Shown: in pieces, positions 9,107 through 21,768 of the stretch
Layout of the letters: each line of letters opens with the position of its first letter
Numbering within the stretch: the first letter of the stretch is position 1
Source of the DNA: an uncultured Gammaproteobacteria bacterium
GTDB taxonomy: Bacteria; Pseudomonadota; Gammaproteobacteria; Eutrophobiales; Eutrophobiaceae
Reading direction: 5' to 3'
Assembly (NCBI GenBank): GCA_958295485.1
Contig: OY282354.1
Span: 682,001-746,000 of the forward strand
Length of the DNA: 64,000 nt
Translations under genes and position numbers: made by a program
Notes under the pieces: generated by a model
The model's input: only the letters and a program-made list of their open reading frames with translations
The model's database searches: none
Told to the model about the DNA's origin: nothing

Positions 9107-10132
9107 ATGAAAGACCATACCATCCGTTGCCTGAAAACCTTGTCCTGCCTGCCCAGGGGCCCCGAACGCATCACAACCCCGGAAATACATCGGAAGCTGC
9201 AAGATGATGGTTATGACATCAGCCTCCGGACCCTCCAGCGGGACCTGGAGAGCCTGTCCGGGTCCTTCCCCATCAACTCGAAAGAACAGGGGCGTAGTCT
9301 GGCCTGGTACTGGAGCGGCGACGCCACGCTGTTTTCCATCCCCGCCATGGACGTCGATACCGCGCTGACCTTCCTGTTGGCCGAGACGAACATGAAGGAT
9401 TTGTTTCCGGTCAGCATCCATTCAAGAATGAAGCCTTACTTCGATGGGGCGCGTGACGTTTTGGAGAAAAGGAACCAGCGCCACCTGAGAAACTGGAAGG
9501 AAAAGGTCAGGTTCTTTCCGCGTAGTCAGCCGCTGCAACCGGCCCGCATCCATCCGAAGGTTCTCCGAACGGTGCACGAAGCCCTGTTGCAGGATAAGCG
9601 ATTGCGGGCGCGGTATCAAAAACGAGAAGAGCGCAGGAGCAGGGAACAGGAGATTAATCCCCTGGCGCTGGTGCATAGTGGCAGTGTGAGCTACCTGATT
9701 TGCACTTTTTGGCGCTACCCGAAAGTCTGGCACCTGCCGTTACATCGGTTCAAATCGGCCCGACTGCTGGAGTCGCCGGCCACCAAACCGCCCGGTTTCA
9801 ACCTGGAGGACTATCTACGGAAGGAACGGGCGCTGGAGTATCCTCAAGGCGGGGAAATACGTTTGGACGCCCTGTTCGCCGCCGACGCCGCGGCGCACCT
9901 GCGGGAGACTCGGCTCAGCAAGTATCAGAGCTTGCAGAAGCAGCCAGACGCGCGGGTCCGGTTGACAGCGACGGTTCAAGATACCTCGCAATTACGCTGG
10001 TGGCTACGAGGCTTCGGCGACCTCGTAGAAGTCATCCGCCCGGAAACACTACGCAAAGAGTTCGCCGAAACCACACGAAAGACGCACCAACTATATCAAA
10101 ATGGGGTCAGGTCGCACAATGCACACCCTTGA
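9107..10132 (+). CDS. HTH-WYL domain transcriptional regulator
   Basis: HTH N-terminus TTPEIHRKLQDDGYDISLRTLQRDLESL plus WYL-type C-terminal region; last residues NGVRSHNAHP* come from the dispersed repeat. Confidence 0.8.
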   Translation: MKDHTIRCLKTLSCLPRGPERITTPEIHRKLQDDGYDISLRTLQRDLESLSGSFPINSKEQGRSLAWYWSGDATLFSIPAMDVDTALTFLLAETNMKDLFPVSIHSRMKPYFDGARDVLEKRNQRHLRNWKEKVRFFPRSQPLQPARIHPKVLRTVHEALLQDKRLRARYQKREERRSREQEINPLALVHSGSVSYLICTFWRYPKVWHLPLHRFKSARLLESPATKPPGFNLEDYLRKERALEYPQGGEIRLDALFAADAAAHLRETRLSKYQSLQKQPDARVRLTATVQDTSQLRWWLRGFGDLVEVIRPETLRKEFAETTRKTHQLYQNGVRSHNAHP

Positions 10133-10574
10133 TCCCCCCTTGTCAGGAGGGATATACGAGCTATATTGGAAGCAGAATGCTGGAACTGCCTGAAGTTGTA
10201 CAAAATGGGGTCAGGTCGCACAATGCACACCCTTGATCCCCCCTTGTCAGAACTAGAAAATGGGGTCAGGTCGCACAATGCACACTCTTGATCCCCCCTT
10301 GTCAGGGGGGATATACGAGCTATATTGGAAGCAGAATGCCGGAACTGCCTGAAGTTGAAACGACGCGGCGGGGGATAGCGGCCCACGTCATTCTCGCGCA
10401 CGATTCCTGCCATTCTTGCGTATGCAGGAACGGCGGTGGCGTTCCTTTTGCGACGCTCTTGTCAGGGGGGATATACAAGCCCGCCACGCCACGCCAAAAT
10501 GGGGTCAGGTCGCACAATGCACACCCTTGATCCTCCCTTGTCAGTGGGGATGCACCAGCTATATCGGAAGCAGA
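10103..10574 (+). repeat. Cluster of duplicated mutM promoter/start segments with four 22-bp GGGGTCAGGTCGCACAATGCAC repeats
   Basis: Repeat at 10103, 10207, 10262, 10501; partial mutM starts at about 10177 and 10337. Confidence 0.92.
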
Positions 10575-11390
10575 ATGCCGGAACTGCCTGAAGTTGAAAC
10601 GACGCGGCGGGGGATAGCGCCCCACGTCGTCAATAAGACCATCCGGGACGTTGTTATTCGGCAATACCGGTTGCGGTGGCCTGTTTCAACCTCCTTGGGG
10701 AGCAAGCTCGGCGGCCGGCAAATCATCCGGGTGAGCAGGCGGGCAAAGTACCTGATTTTCCACTTCCAGCATGGCCACGTCCTTTTGCATTTGGGCATGT
10801 CCGGCAGCCTGCGTATTTCAGACTCGTCGGTTCCGGCAACCGGGCATGAGCACGTCGATTTTATTTTTGATGACAACACCTGCTTGCGCTTTCGCGACCC
10901 GAGGCGGTTCGGGTCCATCCATTGGACTGGCCGGGACCCGGCGGAGCACCGGTTGCTACGCCACCTGGGGCCGGAGCCGTTAGGGGATGTTTTCACTGCC
11001 GGGTATTTGCACGACCGGTCCCGGCAACGGGTTCAACCGATAAAAACATTCATTATGGACAGCCGGGTAGTCGTCGGCGTCGGCAACATCTATGCCAACG
11101 AGGCCCTGTTTGAAAGCGGCATACACCCGAAACGCAAGGCCGGGAATATCTCCCTGACCCGCTATGCCTCACTGACCGTCTCGATCAAGCAGGTGTTGAA
11201 TAAGGCGTTGACAAAGGGGGGGACTACCTTGCGCGATTTTGTCGGTGGTGACGGCGCGCCCGGTTATTTCAAACATGAATTGAACGTTTATGACCGGGCC
11301 GGACAACCCTGCCGGCTGTGCCTGACCAACATAAAACAAATCCGTTTAGGCCAACGCTCCACCTATTACTGCCACCAATGCCAACACTGA
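10575..11390 (+). CDS. mutM: Formamidopyrimidine-DNA glycosylase
   Basis: MPELPEVETTRRGIAPHV N-terminus, C-terminal zinc finger CRLCLTNIKQIRLGQRSTYYCHQCQ. Confidence 0.96.
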   Translation: MPELPEVETTRRGIAPHVVNKTIRDVVIRQYRLRWPVSTSLGSKLGGRQIIRVSRRAKYLIFHFQHGHVLLHLGMSGSLRISDSSVPATGHEHVDFIFDDNTCLRFRDPRRFGSIHWTGRDPAEHRLLRHLGPEPLGDVFTAGYLHDRSRQRVQPIKTFIMDSRVVVGVGNIYANEALFESGIHPKRKAGNISLTRYASLTVSIKQVLNKALTKGGTTLRDFVGGDGAPGYFKHELNVYDRAGQPCRLCLTNIKQIRLGQRSTYYCHQCQH

Positions 11391-11393
11391 GGC

Positions 11394-11575
11394 AGTTACA
11401 GCCCCCAAGCGTAGGCTGACGTGGGGGAAACGGGGACAGGCATGTTCCCGCTCCGTTGGGTTATAGCCCCGCTCGTGGGCTGACGTGGGGGGGAACGGGG
11501 GCAAAAATGCTCCTCCGCCGCCAAGTTACAGCCCCGCTCGTGGGCCGACATGGGAAAAACGGGGACAGGCTTGCA
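11394..11575 (+). repeat. Three ~65-bp tandem repeats between mutM and ggt
   Basis: GTTACAGCCCC..GCGTAGGCTGACGTGGGGG repeated at about 11394, 11458 and 11523. Confidence 0.8.
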
Positions 11576-11580
11576 ATTCC

Positions 11581-14626
<3,046 letters not shown>

Positions 14627-14691
14627 CCTGACCCCTCGCCCCGGGACGCCGTCGCAAAAGCCCCGCCGCCGCCCTGACGCTGACCCACAGG

Positions 14692-15150
14692 GGCGGCCCT
14701 GACCCCGTCACACGCCGCTGACCCCGGCACACGCCGCCGACCCCGTCACACGCCGCTGACCCCGGCACACGCCGCCGACCCCGGCACACGCCGCTGACCC
14801 CGGCACGCGCCGCCGACCCCGGTACGCGCCGCCGACCCCGGCCCGCGCCGCCGACCCCGGTACCCGCTGCCGACCCCGGCACGCGCCGCCGACCCCGGCA
14901 CACGCCGTTGACCCTGGCACGCGCCGCCGACCCCGGCACACGCCGCCGACCCCGGCACACGCCGCCGACCCCGGCACACGCCGCTGACCCCGGCACACGC
15001 CGCCGACCCCGGCACACGCCGCCGACCCCGGCACACGCCGCTGACCCCGGCCCGCGCCGCTGACCCCGGCCCGCGCCGCTGACCCCGGCCCGCGCCGCTG
15101 ACCCCGGCCCGCGCCGCTGACCCCGGCACACGCCGTTGACCCCGGCACGC
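14692..15150. repeat. 19-bp GC-rich VNTR, ~24 copies (ACCCCGGCACACGCCGCYG)
   Basis: Direct reading; period 19 nt leaves all three minus-strand frames open with the same 19-aa period. Confidence 0.93.
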
Positions 15151-15193
15151 GCCGCCATTGCCCAGGGCCGGCGCGGGGCCTGCCCCTGCGGGA

Positions 15194-16633
15194 TTAATGC
15201 CTCCTGCCCGTCTGACCCTGAGCGCCCCTCTTTTGCGACGTCCCCCCAGGGGGCGAGGGCATGGCTTCGGGCTGGATTGGCCCGACCATGACGGTGACGA
15301 ACTTATCCGGTTGCAAGCGCCGCTCAAAGGCGTCCCTGACCTGTTCAATGGTGACCGCTTCCATCTTTTCGATAAACGTATCCAGGTAGTCCAGGGGCAA
15401 TTCATAGAAACCTATCATCGCAACATATTCAAGGATCTTGCTGTTGCTGTCCAACCTCAACGGAAACCCGCCGCCGATATTTTTTTTCGCCGCATTCAGC
15501 TCCCCCGGCGTCGGCCCCTTGTCGATAAACGCTTGAACGGTCTCTTGCATCACCCTCAAGGCCTGCTCCTGCTCACTCGCCCTGGTTTGCAACCCCGCCA
15601 TGAACGGCCCGTTTTCCCGGCGCGGGGAAAAATAACTATAGACGCTGTATGACAAACCGCGTTTTTCCCGCACCTCATCGTACAATCTCGATACCATGCC
15701 GCCGCCTAATATATGGTTGCCGACATACAAGGGGAGATAATCAGGATCGCCCCGCCGCATTCCGGGCTGGCCGAACAATATGTGCACCTGCGATGAAGGA
15801 TGGTCAATCCTTATTCGCTCCGGTTGCATCAGTCTCGCCACAGCCGGCAGCGGCCCTGGTTTTTGCCCCTTTGCCAACGCCAGGGTCAATTCTTCGGCCA
15901 GCGCTTCGGCCCGCGCCTTCGTCAAATCACCGACAATAACCACCATCGAATTGCGCGCGCCATATAACCGCCGATGGAAATCGACAATAGCCTGTCTATC
16001 CAATGCCGCGACGCTCTCAACTGTGCCGTTGCCGGGAAACGCGTAAGGGTGATTTTGATAGATTGCGGCGGAATAAGCATCCCAGGCAATCGCCGCCGGT
16101 GATTGCTGTTTACTTTGAATGCCAAGCTGCACGCGTCGCTTTTGTCTCTCGACGGCCCTGGCGGGAAATTCCGGGGCGGCGACCACCCGGCGCAGGTTAC
16201 GCGCGGCGGGTTTCAACAGGGTCTCGTCGGACAATGAGCGCAGGCTCACGGACGCAGAGTCATATCCCGCATCGGCGTTGTAGATAGCGCCCAAACGTTC
16301 AAACTCGAAACTGATTTCCGTGGCGTCAAGTCCCCCCGCGCCCTCATCCAGCAAGCTGTTCACCAGCACCGCCAGGCCTTTTTTATCGGCTGGGTCCCGG
16401 GCGCTGCCCGCATCGAATACCAACCGAATATCGACGATGGGAAGCTCATGGGACTCGACAAAAAACACCTTCGCGCCCCTGGTAGTCTCCCAATGCAAAA
16501 TGTTCGGTGACGAGCAGACCGGGTGAGCAAAAAAAATCAACAGGATGAAAACGCCGCACCCATTACATCGCATGACCACCACCCCCCGTTTGCCGCCGCC
16601 CCTGCTCCCACAGGATGAAAACGCTGCACCCAT
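15194..16633 (-). CDS. M16 family zinc peptidase-like protein
   Basis: M16 fold with signal-peptide-like N-terminus; IDHPSSQVHILFGQPGMRRGDPDYLPLYVGNHILGGGMVSRLYDEVREKRGLSYSVYSYF; lacks an evident HxxEH, so probably the non-catalytic partner. Confidence 0.85.
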   Translation of the reverse strand: MGAAFSSCGSRGGGKRGVVVMRCNGCGVFILLIFFAHPVCSSPNILHWETTRGAKVFFVESHELPIVDIRLVFDAGSARDPADKKGLAVLVNSLLDEGAGGLDATEISFEFERLGAIYNADAGYDSASVSLRSLSDETLLKPAARNLRRVVAAPEFPARAVERQKRRVQLGIQSKQQSPAAIAWDAYSAAIYQNHPYAFPGNGTVESVAALDRQAIVDFHRRLYGARNSMVVIVGDLTKARAEALAEELTLALAKGQKPGPLPAVARLMQPERIRIDHPSSQVHILFGQPGMRRGDPDYLPLYVGNHILGGGMVSRLYDEVREKRGLSYSVYSYFSPRRENGPFMAGLQTRASEQEQALRVMQETVQAFIDKGPTPGELNAAKKNIGGGFPLRLDSNSKILEYVAMIGFYELPLDYLDTFIEKMEAVTIEQVRDAFERRLQPDKFVTVMVGPIQPEAMPSPPGGTSQKRGAQGQTGRRH

Positions 16634-16819
16634 TACATCGCATGACCGCCACCCCCCGTTTGCCGTCGCTCCTGCTCCCGCAGGATGAAACCGCCGTACC
16701 CATTACATCGCATGACCGCCACCCCCCGTTTGCCGCCGCTCCTGCTCCCGCAGGGTGAAAACGCCGTACCCATTACATCGCATGACCGCCACCCCCCGTT
16801 TGCCGCCGCTCCTGCTCCC
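16541..16819 (-). repeat. Four 69-bp tandem copies of the M16/M16 gene junction
   Basis: CAGGATGAAAACGCCGCACCCATTACATCGCATGACC.CCACCCCCCGTTTGCCGCCGCYCCTGCTCCC x4. Confidence 0.93.
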
Positions 16820-18407
16820 GCTCTATGGGCTGGGGCTTGAGCACGGCAATCGTCAAGCCGTCATCCTTGAAATATTTACCGGCAACGACCCTGACCTGCC
16901 CGGCTGTAACGGCCTGAACTCGTTGCACGTACTCTTCCGCCATCTGCCAGGGCAGCCCCACGGTCTCGAAAATACCCAGCGCCATGGCTTGATAAAAAAG
17001 CGAATCCCGCTCGTAGACGTCACCCGATACCACCTGCGCCTTCACCCTTGACATTTCTTCGTCACTTGCCTGTTCGTCTCTTAAACGTTCAAGTTGTTCC
17101 CTGATCCCCTGTTCGACTTCTTCGATTGTCTTGTCCTTCGCCGGTACAGCCTGGATGATAAACAGGTCATCCAGCCGCCCGGCCAGGTTGTAGGAAACGC
17201 CGACAGAAGTTGCGATTTCCTGTCCGCGCACCAGGTTCGCCGGCAGCCTGGCGCTGCTCCCGCCGTCCAATATGCCGGCCAGGACTTCAAGCGCATAGGG
17301 CTCCCAGGCGGCAATGCCCCCTGCGCCTTCATCGGCTGAGCTCATCGCCGGCGCAATGTCCCCTGCGCCTTCATCAAGCGCATGGGGCTCCGGGGAAGCA
17401 ATGTCCCCTGCGCCTTCATCAAGCGCATGGGGCTCCGGGGAAGCGATGTCCCCTGCGCCTTCATCAAGCGCATGAGGCTCCCGGGAAGCGATGTCCCCTG
17501 CGCCTTCATCAAGCGCATGGGGCTTCCGGGAGGCAATGCCCCCTGCGCCTTCATCAACTGAGCTTAGCGCCGGCGCCTTGTATGCCATCAGCAGGTGGGG
17601 TATCTCGGCAGGGCGCTTGATATTGATGCGTTTAAGCCCCTGTTGTGGCACGTCCGGTATCGCCCGCGGCGGCGTCAGCGCCCCGGCTTTGAGTGGGGCA
17701 AAATATTTCACCGCTAATTGATAAACCGCTTCATGCTCAACGTCGCCGACCACCACGACTGTGGCGTTATTGGGGGCATACCAGCGTTGATACCATATTT
17801 TCAGATCATTAAGCTGCATGGCTTCCAGGTCCGCCATCCAGCCCACCACCGGGTACCGGTACGGGCTGGTTTGAAACGCCGTCGCCCGCGCCGCTTCATA
17901 CAGGTACGAGACCGGGTTGTCTTCAGTGCGCAACCGTCGTTCCTCCCGGATCACCTCGATTTCTTTTTTGAATTTCTCTTCCGCTAAAACCAGGTTGCCC
18001 ATGCGGTCCGCTTCCAATTCAAAACTCACCGCGAGCCGGGATTTTTCCAATATCTGGAAGTAAGCGGTGTAATCCTTGCCGGTGAAGGCATTTTCCCTGC
18101 CGCCGTTTTCTGAAATTATTCTTGAGAACTCGCTGTCAGGATATTTTTTCGTGCCATTGAACATCATGTGCTCAAGGGCATGGGAGATGCCGGTGATGCC
18201 ATCGCGTTCATAGCTTGACCCGACCTTGTACCAGACCTGGGACACCACTACCGGCGCCCGGTGGTCTTCTTTCACCAGCAGCTTCAGGCCGTTATCAAAT
18301 CCATATTCATGTATTTCTCCGTAGACGAACGGCGGCGACAATGCCACGGCTGACAACAACAACAACAGGCGGAAAAAACCTCGCTTGAATTTCATAACCA
18401 CTCCCAT
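16773..18407 (-). CDS. M16 family zinc peptidase (catalytic HxxEH subunit)
   Basis: GISHALEHMMFNGT (HxxEH) and downstream E; tandem in operon with ORF 15194. Confidence 0.93.
   Translation of the reverse strand: MGVVMKFKRGFFRLLLLLSAVALSPPFVYGEIHEYGFDNGLKLLVKEDHRAPVVVSQVWYKVGSSYERDGITGISHALEHMMFNGTKKYPDSEFSRIISENGGRENAFTGKDYTAYFQILEKSRLAVSFELEADRMGNLVLAEEKFKKEIEVIREERRLRTEDNPVSYLYEAARATAFQTSPYRYPVVGWMADLEAMQLNDLKIWYQRWYAPNNATVVVVGDVEHEAVYQLAVKYFAPLKAGALTPPRAIPDVPQQGLKRINIKRPAEIPHLLMAYKAPALSSVDEGAGGIASRKPHALDEGAGDIASREPHALDEGAGDIASPEPHALDEGAGDIASPEPHALDEGAGDIAPAMSSADEGAGGIAAWEPYALEVLAGILDGGSSARLPANLVRGQEIATSVGVSYNLAGRLDDLFIIQAVPAKDKTIEEVEQGIREQLERLRDEQASDEEMSRVKAQVVSGDVYERDSLFYQAMALGIFETVGLPWQMAEEYVQRVQAVTAGQVRVVAGKYFKDDGLTIAVLKPQPIEREQERRQTGGGGHAM
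17310..17572 (-). repeat. In-frame 45-bp VNTR (DEGAGDIASPEPHAL, ~6 copies) in the M16 peptidase
   Basis: Direct reading. Confidence 0.93.
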
Positions 18408-18458
18408 ATCGATCCCATTATTATTTACGCCCCATCATAACCAGCCGCATTCTAACCC

Positions 18459-18876
18459 ACTTTCACCGCCCAACGAAAACCTCAAACCTTATACCTCACC
18501 GCATCCATTAGTGAGCGCCCCGTCATTCTGAGGAGCGTAGCGACGAAGAATCCAAGCCTTCGTTCGATATGGATTCTTCGCCTGCGGCTCAGAATGACGG
18601 GGCCGACGGGCCTTTCCAGCGCCCCTTCTGCGCCACCCTCACCCTTTCAAACTTCACCCGGCGCTCCCCACTTTCGCCGCCCAACGAAAACCTCAAACCT
18701 TATACCTCACCCCATCCATTAGTGAGCGCCCCGTCATTCTGAGGAGCGTAGCGACGAAGAATCCAAGCCTTCGTTCGATGTGGATTCTTCGCCTGCGGCT
18801 CAGAATGACGGGGCCGACGGGCCTTTCCGGCGCCCCTTCTGCGCCACCCTTCACCCTTCAAACTTCTTAACAGTTC
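18459..18876. repeat. ~210-bp direct duplication, each copy carrying a long inverted repeat (CGTCATTCTGAG...CTCAGAATGACG)
   Basis: 18459-18668 and 18669-18876; hairpins at about 18519-18602 and 18729-18812. Confidence 0.88.
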
Positions 18877-18973
18877 CCGGCGGGTTAATGCTACGATAGG
18901 TTCTCTATTATACCCTGAACAATACACCACCTGTGATTGCCTCAAAAGCCAGCGCTTGCCGGGTCAAGACATA

Positions 18974-19900
18974 ATGTCCAAGGAAACATTTTTTCGCCGA
19001 TTGGCAGACGGATTGGAGAAAACCCGCAAGGGGTTGTTGCGCGGGTCGGCGGCGGCGCTGAAAGGGAAAATCGCCCTCGACCGGTCTGCGCTCGAGGAAC
19101 TCGAAATGCAGCTGATAACCGCCGATATTGGCGTGGAAGCCACCGCGACGATAATGACCGGTCTCGACAAATCCCTGAGAAACAGCGATTCAAGACAGCT
19201 TGAGCCGTTATCTGTCCTGCGCCGGAACATGGTGTCTGTTCTAATCCGGGCCGAACAACCTTTAACTGTCCCTGAAAAAAAACCATTTGTTATTTTGGTC
19301 GTTGGCGTTAATGGCGCCGGCAAAACAACGACCATAGGAAAAATAGCTCATTTTTTGCAACAGGACGGATATTCCCTGCTATTAGCTGCCGGCGATACTT
19401 TCAGGGCCGCCGCCGTTGAGCAAATTCAACGCTGGGGAGAGAAGATCAAAGCGCCGGTCATAGCGCAAAATCCGGGGGCTGATCCCGCGGCGGTCATATA
19501 TGATGCCCTCCAGTCAGCAGTCGCCAGGGGGACAGACATTGTTATTGCCGACACGGCCGGCCGGCTGCACAATAAAGACAACCTGATGGAGGAGCTGAAA
19601 AAGGCGACTCGAACGATTCGCAAATTCGACCCGACGCTGGAAGTAGAGGTATTACTGGTGATAGATGCAGGTACGGGACAAAACGCAATAGTGCAGGCGC
19701 AACGGTTCCAGCAGGCCGTGGGGGTAACAGGCGTGGCGCTGACCAAACTGGATGGCACGGCAAAAGGCGGGGTGGCTTTTTCCATAGCGCATAATCTCCT
19801 GCTGCCCATCCGTTTTATCGGCGTCGGCGAGGGCATCGGCGACCTTCAGCCCTTTGATGCCGATCATTTTGTCCGGGCCTTGTTGGAGCTGCGCCCATGA
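18974..19900 (+). CDS. ftsY: Signal recognition particle receptor
   Basis: VVGVNGAGKTTTIGKIA, GDTFRAAAVEQI, DTAGRLHNKDNLMEEL, LTKLDGTAKGG. Confidence 0.96.
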   Translation: MSKETFFRRLADGLEKTRKGLLRGSAAALKGKIALDRSALEELEMQLITADIGVEATATIMTGLDKSLRNSDSRQLEPLSVLRRNMVSVLIRAEQPLTVPEKKPFVILVVGVNGAGKTTTIGKIAHFLQQDGYSLLLAAGDTFRAAAVEQIQRWGEKIKAPVIAQNPGADPAAVIYDALQSAVARGTDIVIADTAGRLHNKDNLMEELKKATRTIRKFDPTLEVEVLLVIDAGTGQNAIVQAQRFQQAVGVTGVALTKLDGTAKGGVAFSIAHNLLLPIRFIGVGEGIGDLQPFDADHFVRALLELRP

Positions 19901-20583
19901 TCCGGTTTACCGACGTGTATATGCGGTATCCCGCCGGCAGTGATGTATTAAAACAAATCAACCTGCACGTAGAGCAGGGCGCGATGGTTTATGTGACCGG
20001 CCGCTCCGGCGCCGGGAAGACGACCTTGTTGCGTTTAATCGCCCTGGTTGAACGACATACCCGGGGCCAAATCGTCGTAAACGGACAAAACCTGAGACGG
20101 GTCACCGGCAGACGCATCCCGTTATTTCGCCGTAATATCGGCGTTACCTTTCAGGACCACCGCCTCCTCAATGAGCGCACCGTCTTTGATAATGTAGCCC
20201 TGCCCCTGGCGGTCGCCGGTTATCGCTACCAGGACATAAAAAAACGCACCAGCGCGGCGCTGGATAAAGTCGGTTTGCTGTCAAAGGAAAAGGCCTTTCC
20301 GATTGCGCTGTCCGGCGGGGAGCAACAACGCGTGGGCATTGCCAGGGCGGTTGTTCACCGGCCGGCCCTGTTATTGGCCGATGAACCCACCGGCAACCTG
20401 GACCCCGCCTTGTCCCTGGAGACGATGAAGTTATTTGAACAGTTCCACCAGGTCGGCGTCACCGTGCTCATAGCAAGCCATGATTTTGACATGATCAAAA
20501 AGATGAATAAGAAAATCATTACCTTGCACGCCGGCAGCCTGCTCCCCCATGGTCGATGCGGCGAACGATCTGCTCCCCCATGA
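19897..20583 (+). CDS. ftsE: Cell division ATP-binding protein
   Basis: GRSGAGKTTLLRLIA, LSGGEQQRVGIARAVVHRPALLLADEPTGNLD; downstream of ftsY. Confidence 0.95.
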   Translation: MIRFTDVYMRYPAGSDVLKQINLHVEQGAMVYVTGRSGAGKTTLLRLIALVERHTRGQIVVNGQNLRRVTGRRIPLFRRNIGVTFQDHRLLNERTVFDNVALPLAVAGYRYQDIKKRTSAALDKVGLLSKEKAFPIALSGGEQQRVGIARAVVHRPALLLADEPTGNLDPALSLETMKLFEQFHQVGVTVLIASHDFDMIKKMNKKIITLHAGSLLPHGRCGERSAPP

Positions 20584-20810
20584 TCGATGCGGCGAACGAT
20601 TAAGGAATGAGCAAAGATGAACCAGTCAATTACTCGTATCTCGGATATCGATGAGGCGAACGATAGCCTGCTTACCCATGATCGATGCGGCGAACGATTA
20701 AGGAATGAGCAAAGATGAACCAGTCAATTACTCGTATCTCGGATATCGATGCGGCGAACGATAGCCTGCTTACCCATGATCGATGAGGCGAACGACTAAG
20801 GAATGAGCAA
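20555..20810 (+). repeat. ~98-bp tandem repeats duplicating the ftsE/ftsX junction and ftsX start
   Basis: CGAACGA(T/C)TAAGGAATGAGCAAA at 20601, 20699 and 20797 (period 98). Confidence 0.92.
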
Positions 20811-21768
20811 AAAGACCAGTAAAAACAGACCTGTAGCCAACCTGAATAAAATCATCGGCAGTTGGTTTCTGCAACACGTCCAGGCCTTTTTGTCAAGCCT
20901 GGGGCAGCTGTACAAAAACCCGATGAATGCGTTGCTGACTACTTTCGTCATAGGCATCTCTTTAGCGTTGCCGGCGGGATTTTATTCGTTTCTGGAAAAC
21001 GCCCGGCGGGTCACCTCCAACTGGGACACTACCTCGCACATATCCCTGTTTTTGAAGACGGATATTGATGATCAACGAGCGCAGGCCCTGGCGGACGAAT
21101 TGAAAAATCACGCGGATATAAAGACGGTGGAAGTCATTGACCGTGAAGCCGCCCTGCTCGAGTATAAGCAAAATTCAGGGTTTGCGGCGGCATTGGACGC
21201 CCTGGAACATAACCCCCTCCCGCCCGTGATCATCGTCCAACCGAAAATCGAATCCATTTCATCCATGAATAACGAACGCCTGCTCAAGGCCTTGCGCGCC
21301 CTGCCCGAGGTGGATTCCGGCCAGTTCGACCGGCAATGGGCGCAACGTTTGCACCGGATCATCGAGGTCTTTCAGCGTTTCATCATGATCGTGGCGGCGC
21401 TGCTGTCGATAGCGGTGATTTTAGTTATCGGCAATACCATACGATTAGCCATACACAACCGCCGCCAGGAAATCGAAATCAATAAATTATTTGGCGCTAC
21501 CGACGCCTTCATACAGCGCCCTTTTCTTTATTCAGGCCTTTTGCACGGCATTGGCGGCAGTTTGATCGCGTGGCTGCTGCTTGAAACCGCCGTGCTGTTG
21601 CTGAACGGGCCGGTTGTCAGGCTGACCGATCTATACGGCAGCAATTTCTCACTGGTCGCTCTCAATTTCAGGGAGATTATCAGCCTGCTCCTGCTTGGCG
21701 CCGGATTGGGCCTGGCCGGCTCCTGGTTCTCCGTAAAGCGCCACCTGCGGGCAATCGATCTCATCTGA
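20803..21768 (+). CDS. ftsX: Cell division permease-like protein
   Basis: Follows ftsE; FtsX-type TM topology and extracellular domain (HISLFLKTDIDDQRAQALADELK). Confidence 0.93.
   Translation: MSKKTSKNRPVANLNKIIGSWFLQHVQAFLSSLGQLYKNPMNALLTTFVIGISLALPAGFYSFLENARRVTSNWDTTSHISLFLKTDIDDQRAQALADELKNHADIKTVEVIDREAALLEYKQNSGFAAALDALEHNPLPPVIIVQPKIESISSMNNERLLKALRALPEVDSGQFDRQWAQRLHRIIEVFQRFIMIVAALLSIAVILVIGNTIRLAIHNRRQEIEINKLFGATDAFIQRPFLYSGLLHGIGGSLIAWLLLETAVLLLNGPVVRLTDLYGSNFSLVALNFREIISLLLLGAGLGLAGSWFSVKRHLRAIDLI

Noticed and set aside
10288-10530. ORF with a MutM-like start (MPELPEVETTRRGIAAHVILAHDSCHSC)
   Set aside because: Duplicated 5' fragment only; no glycosylase domain follows
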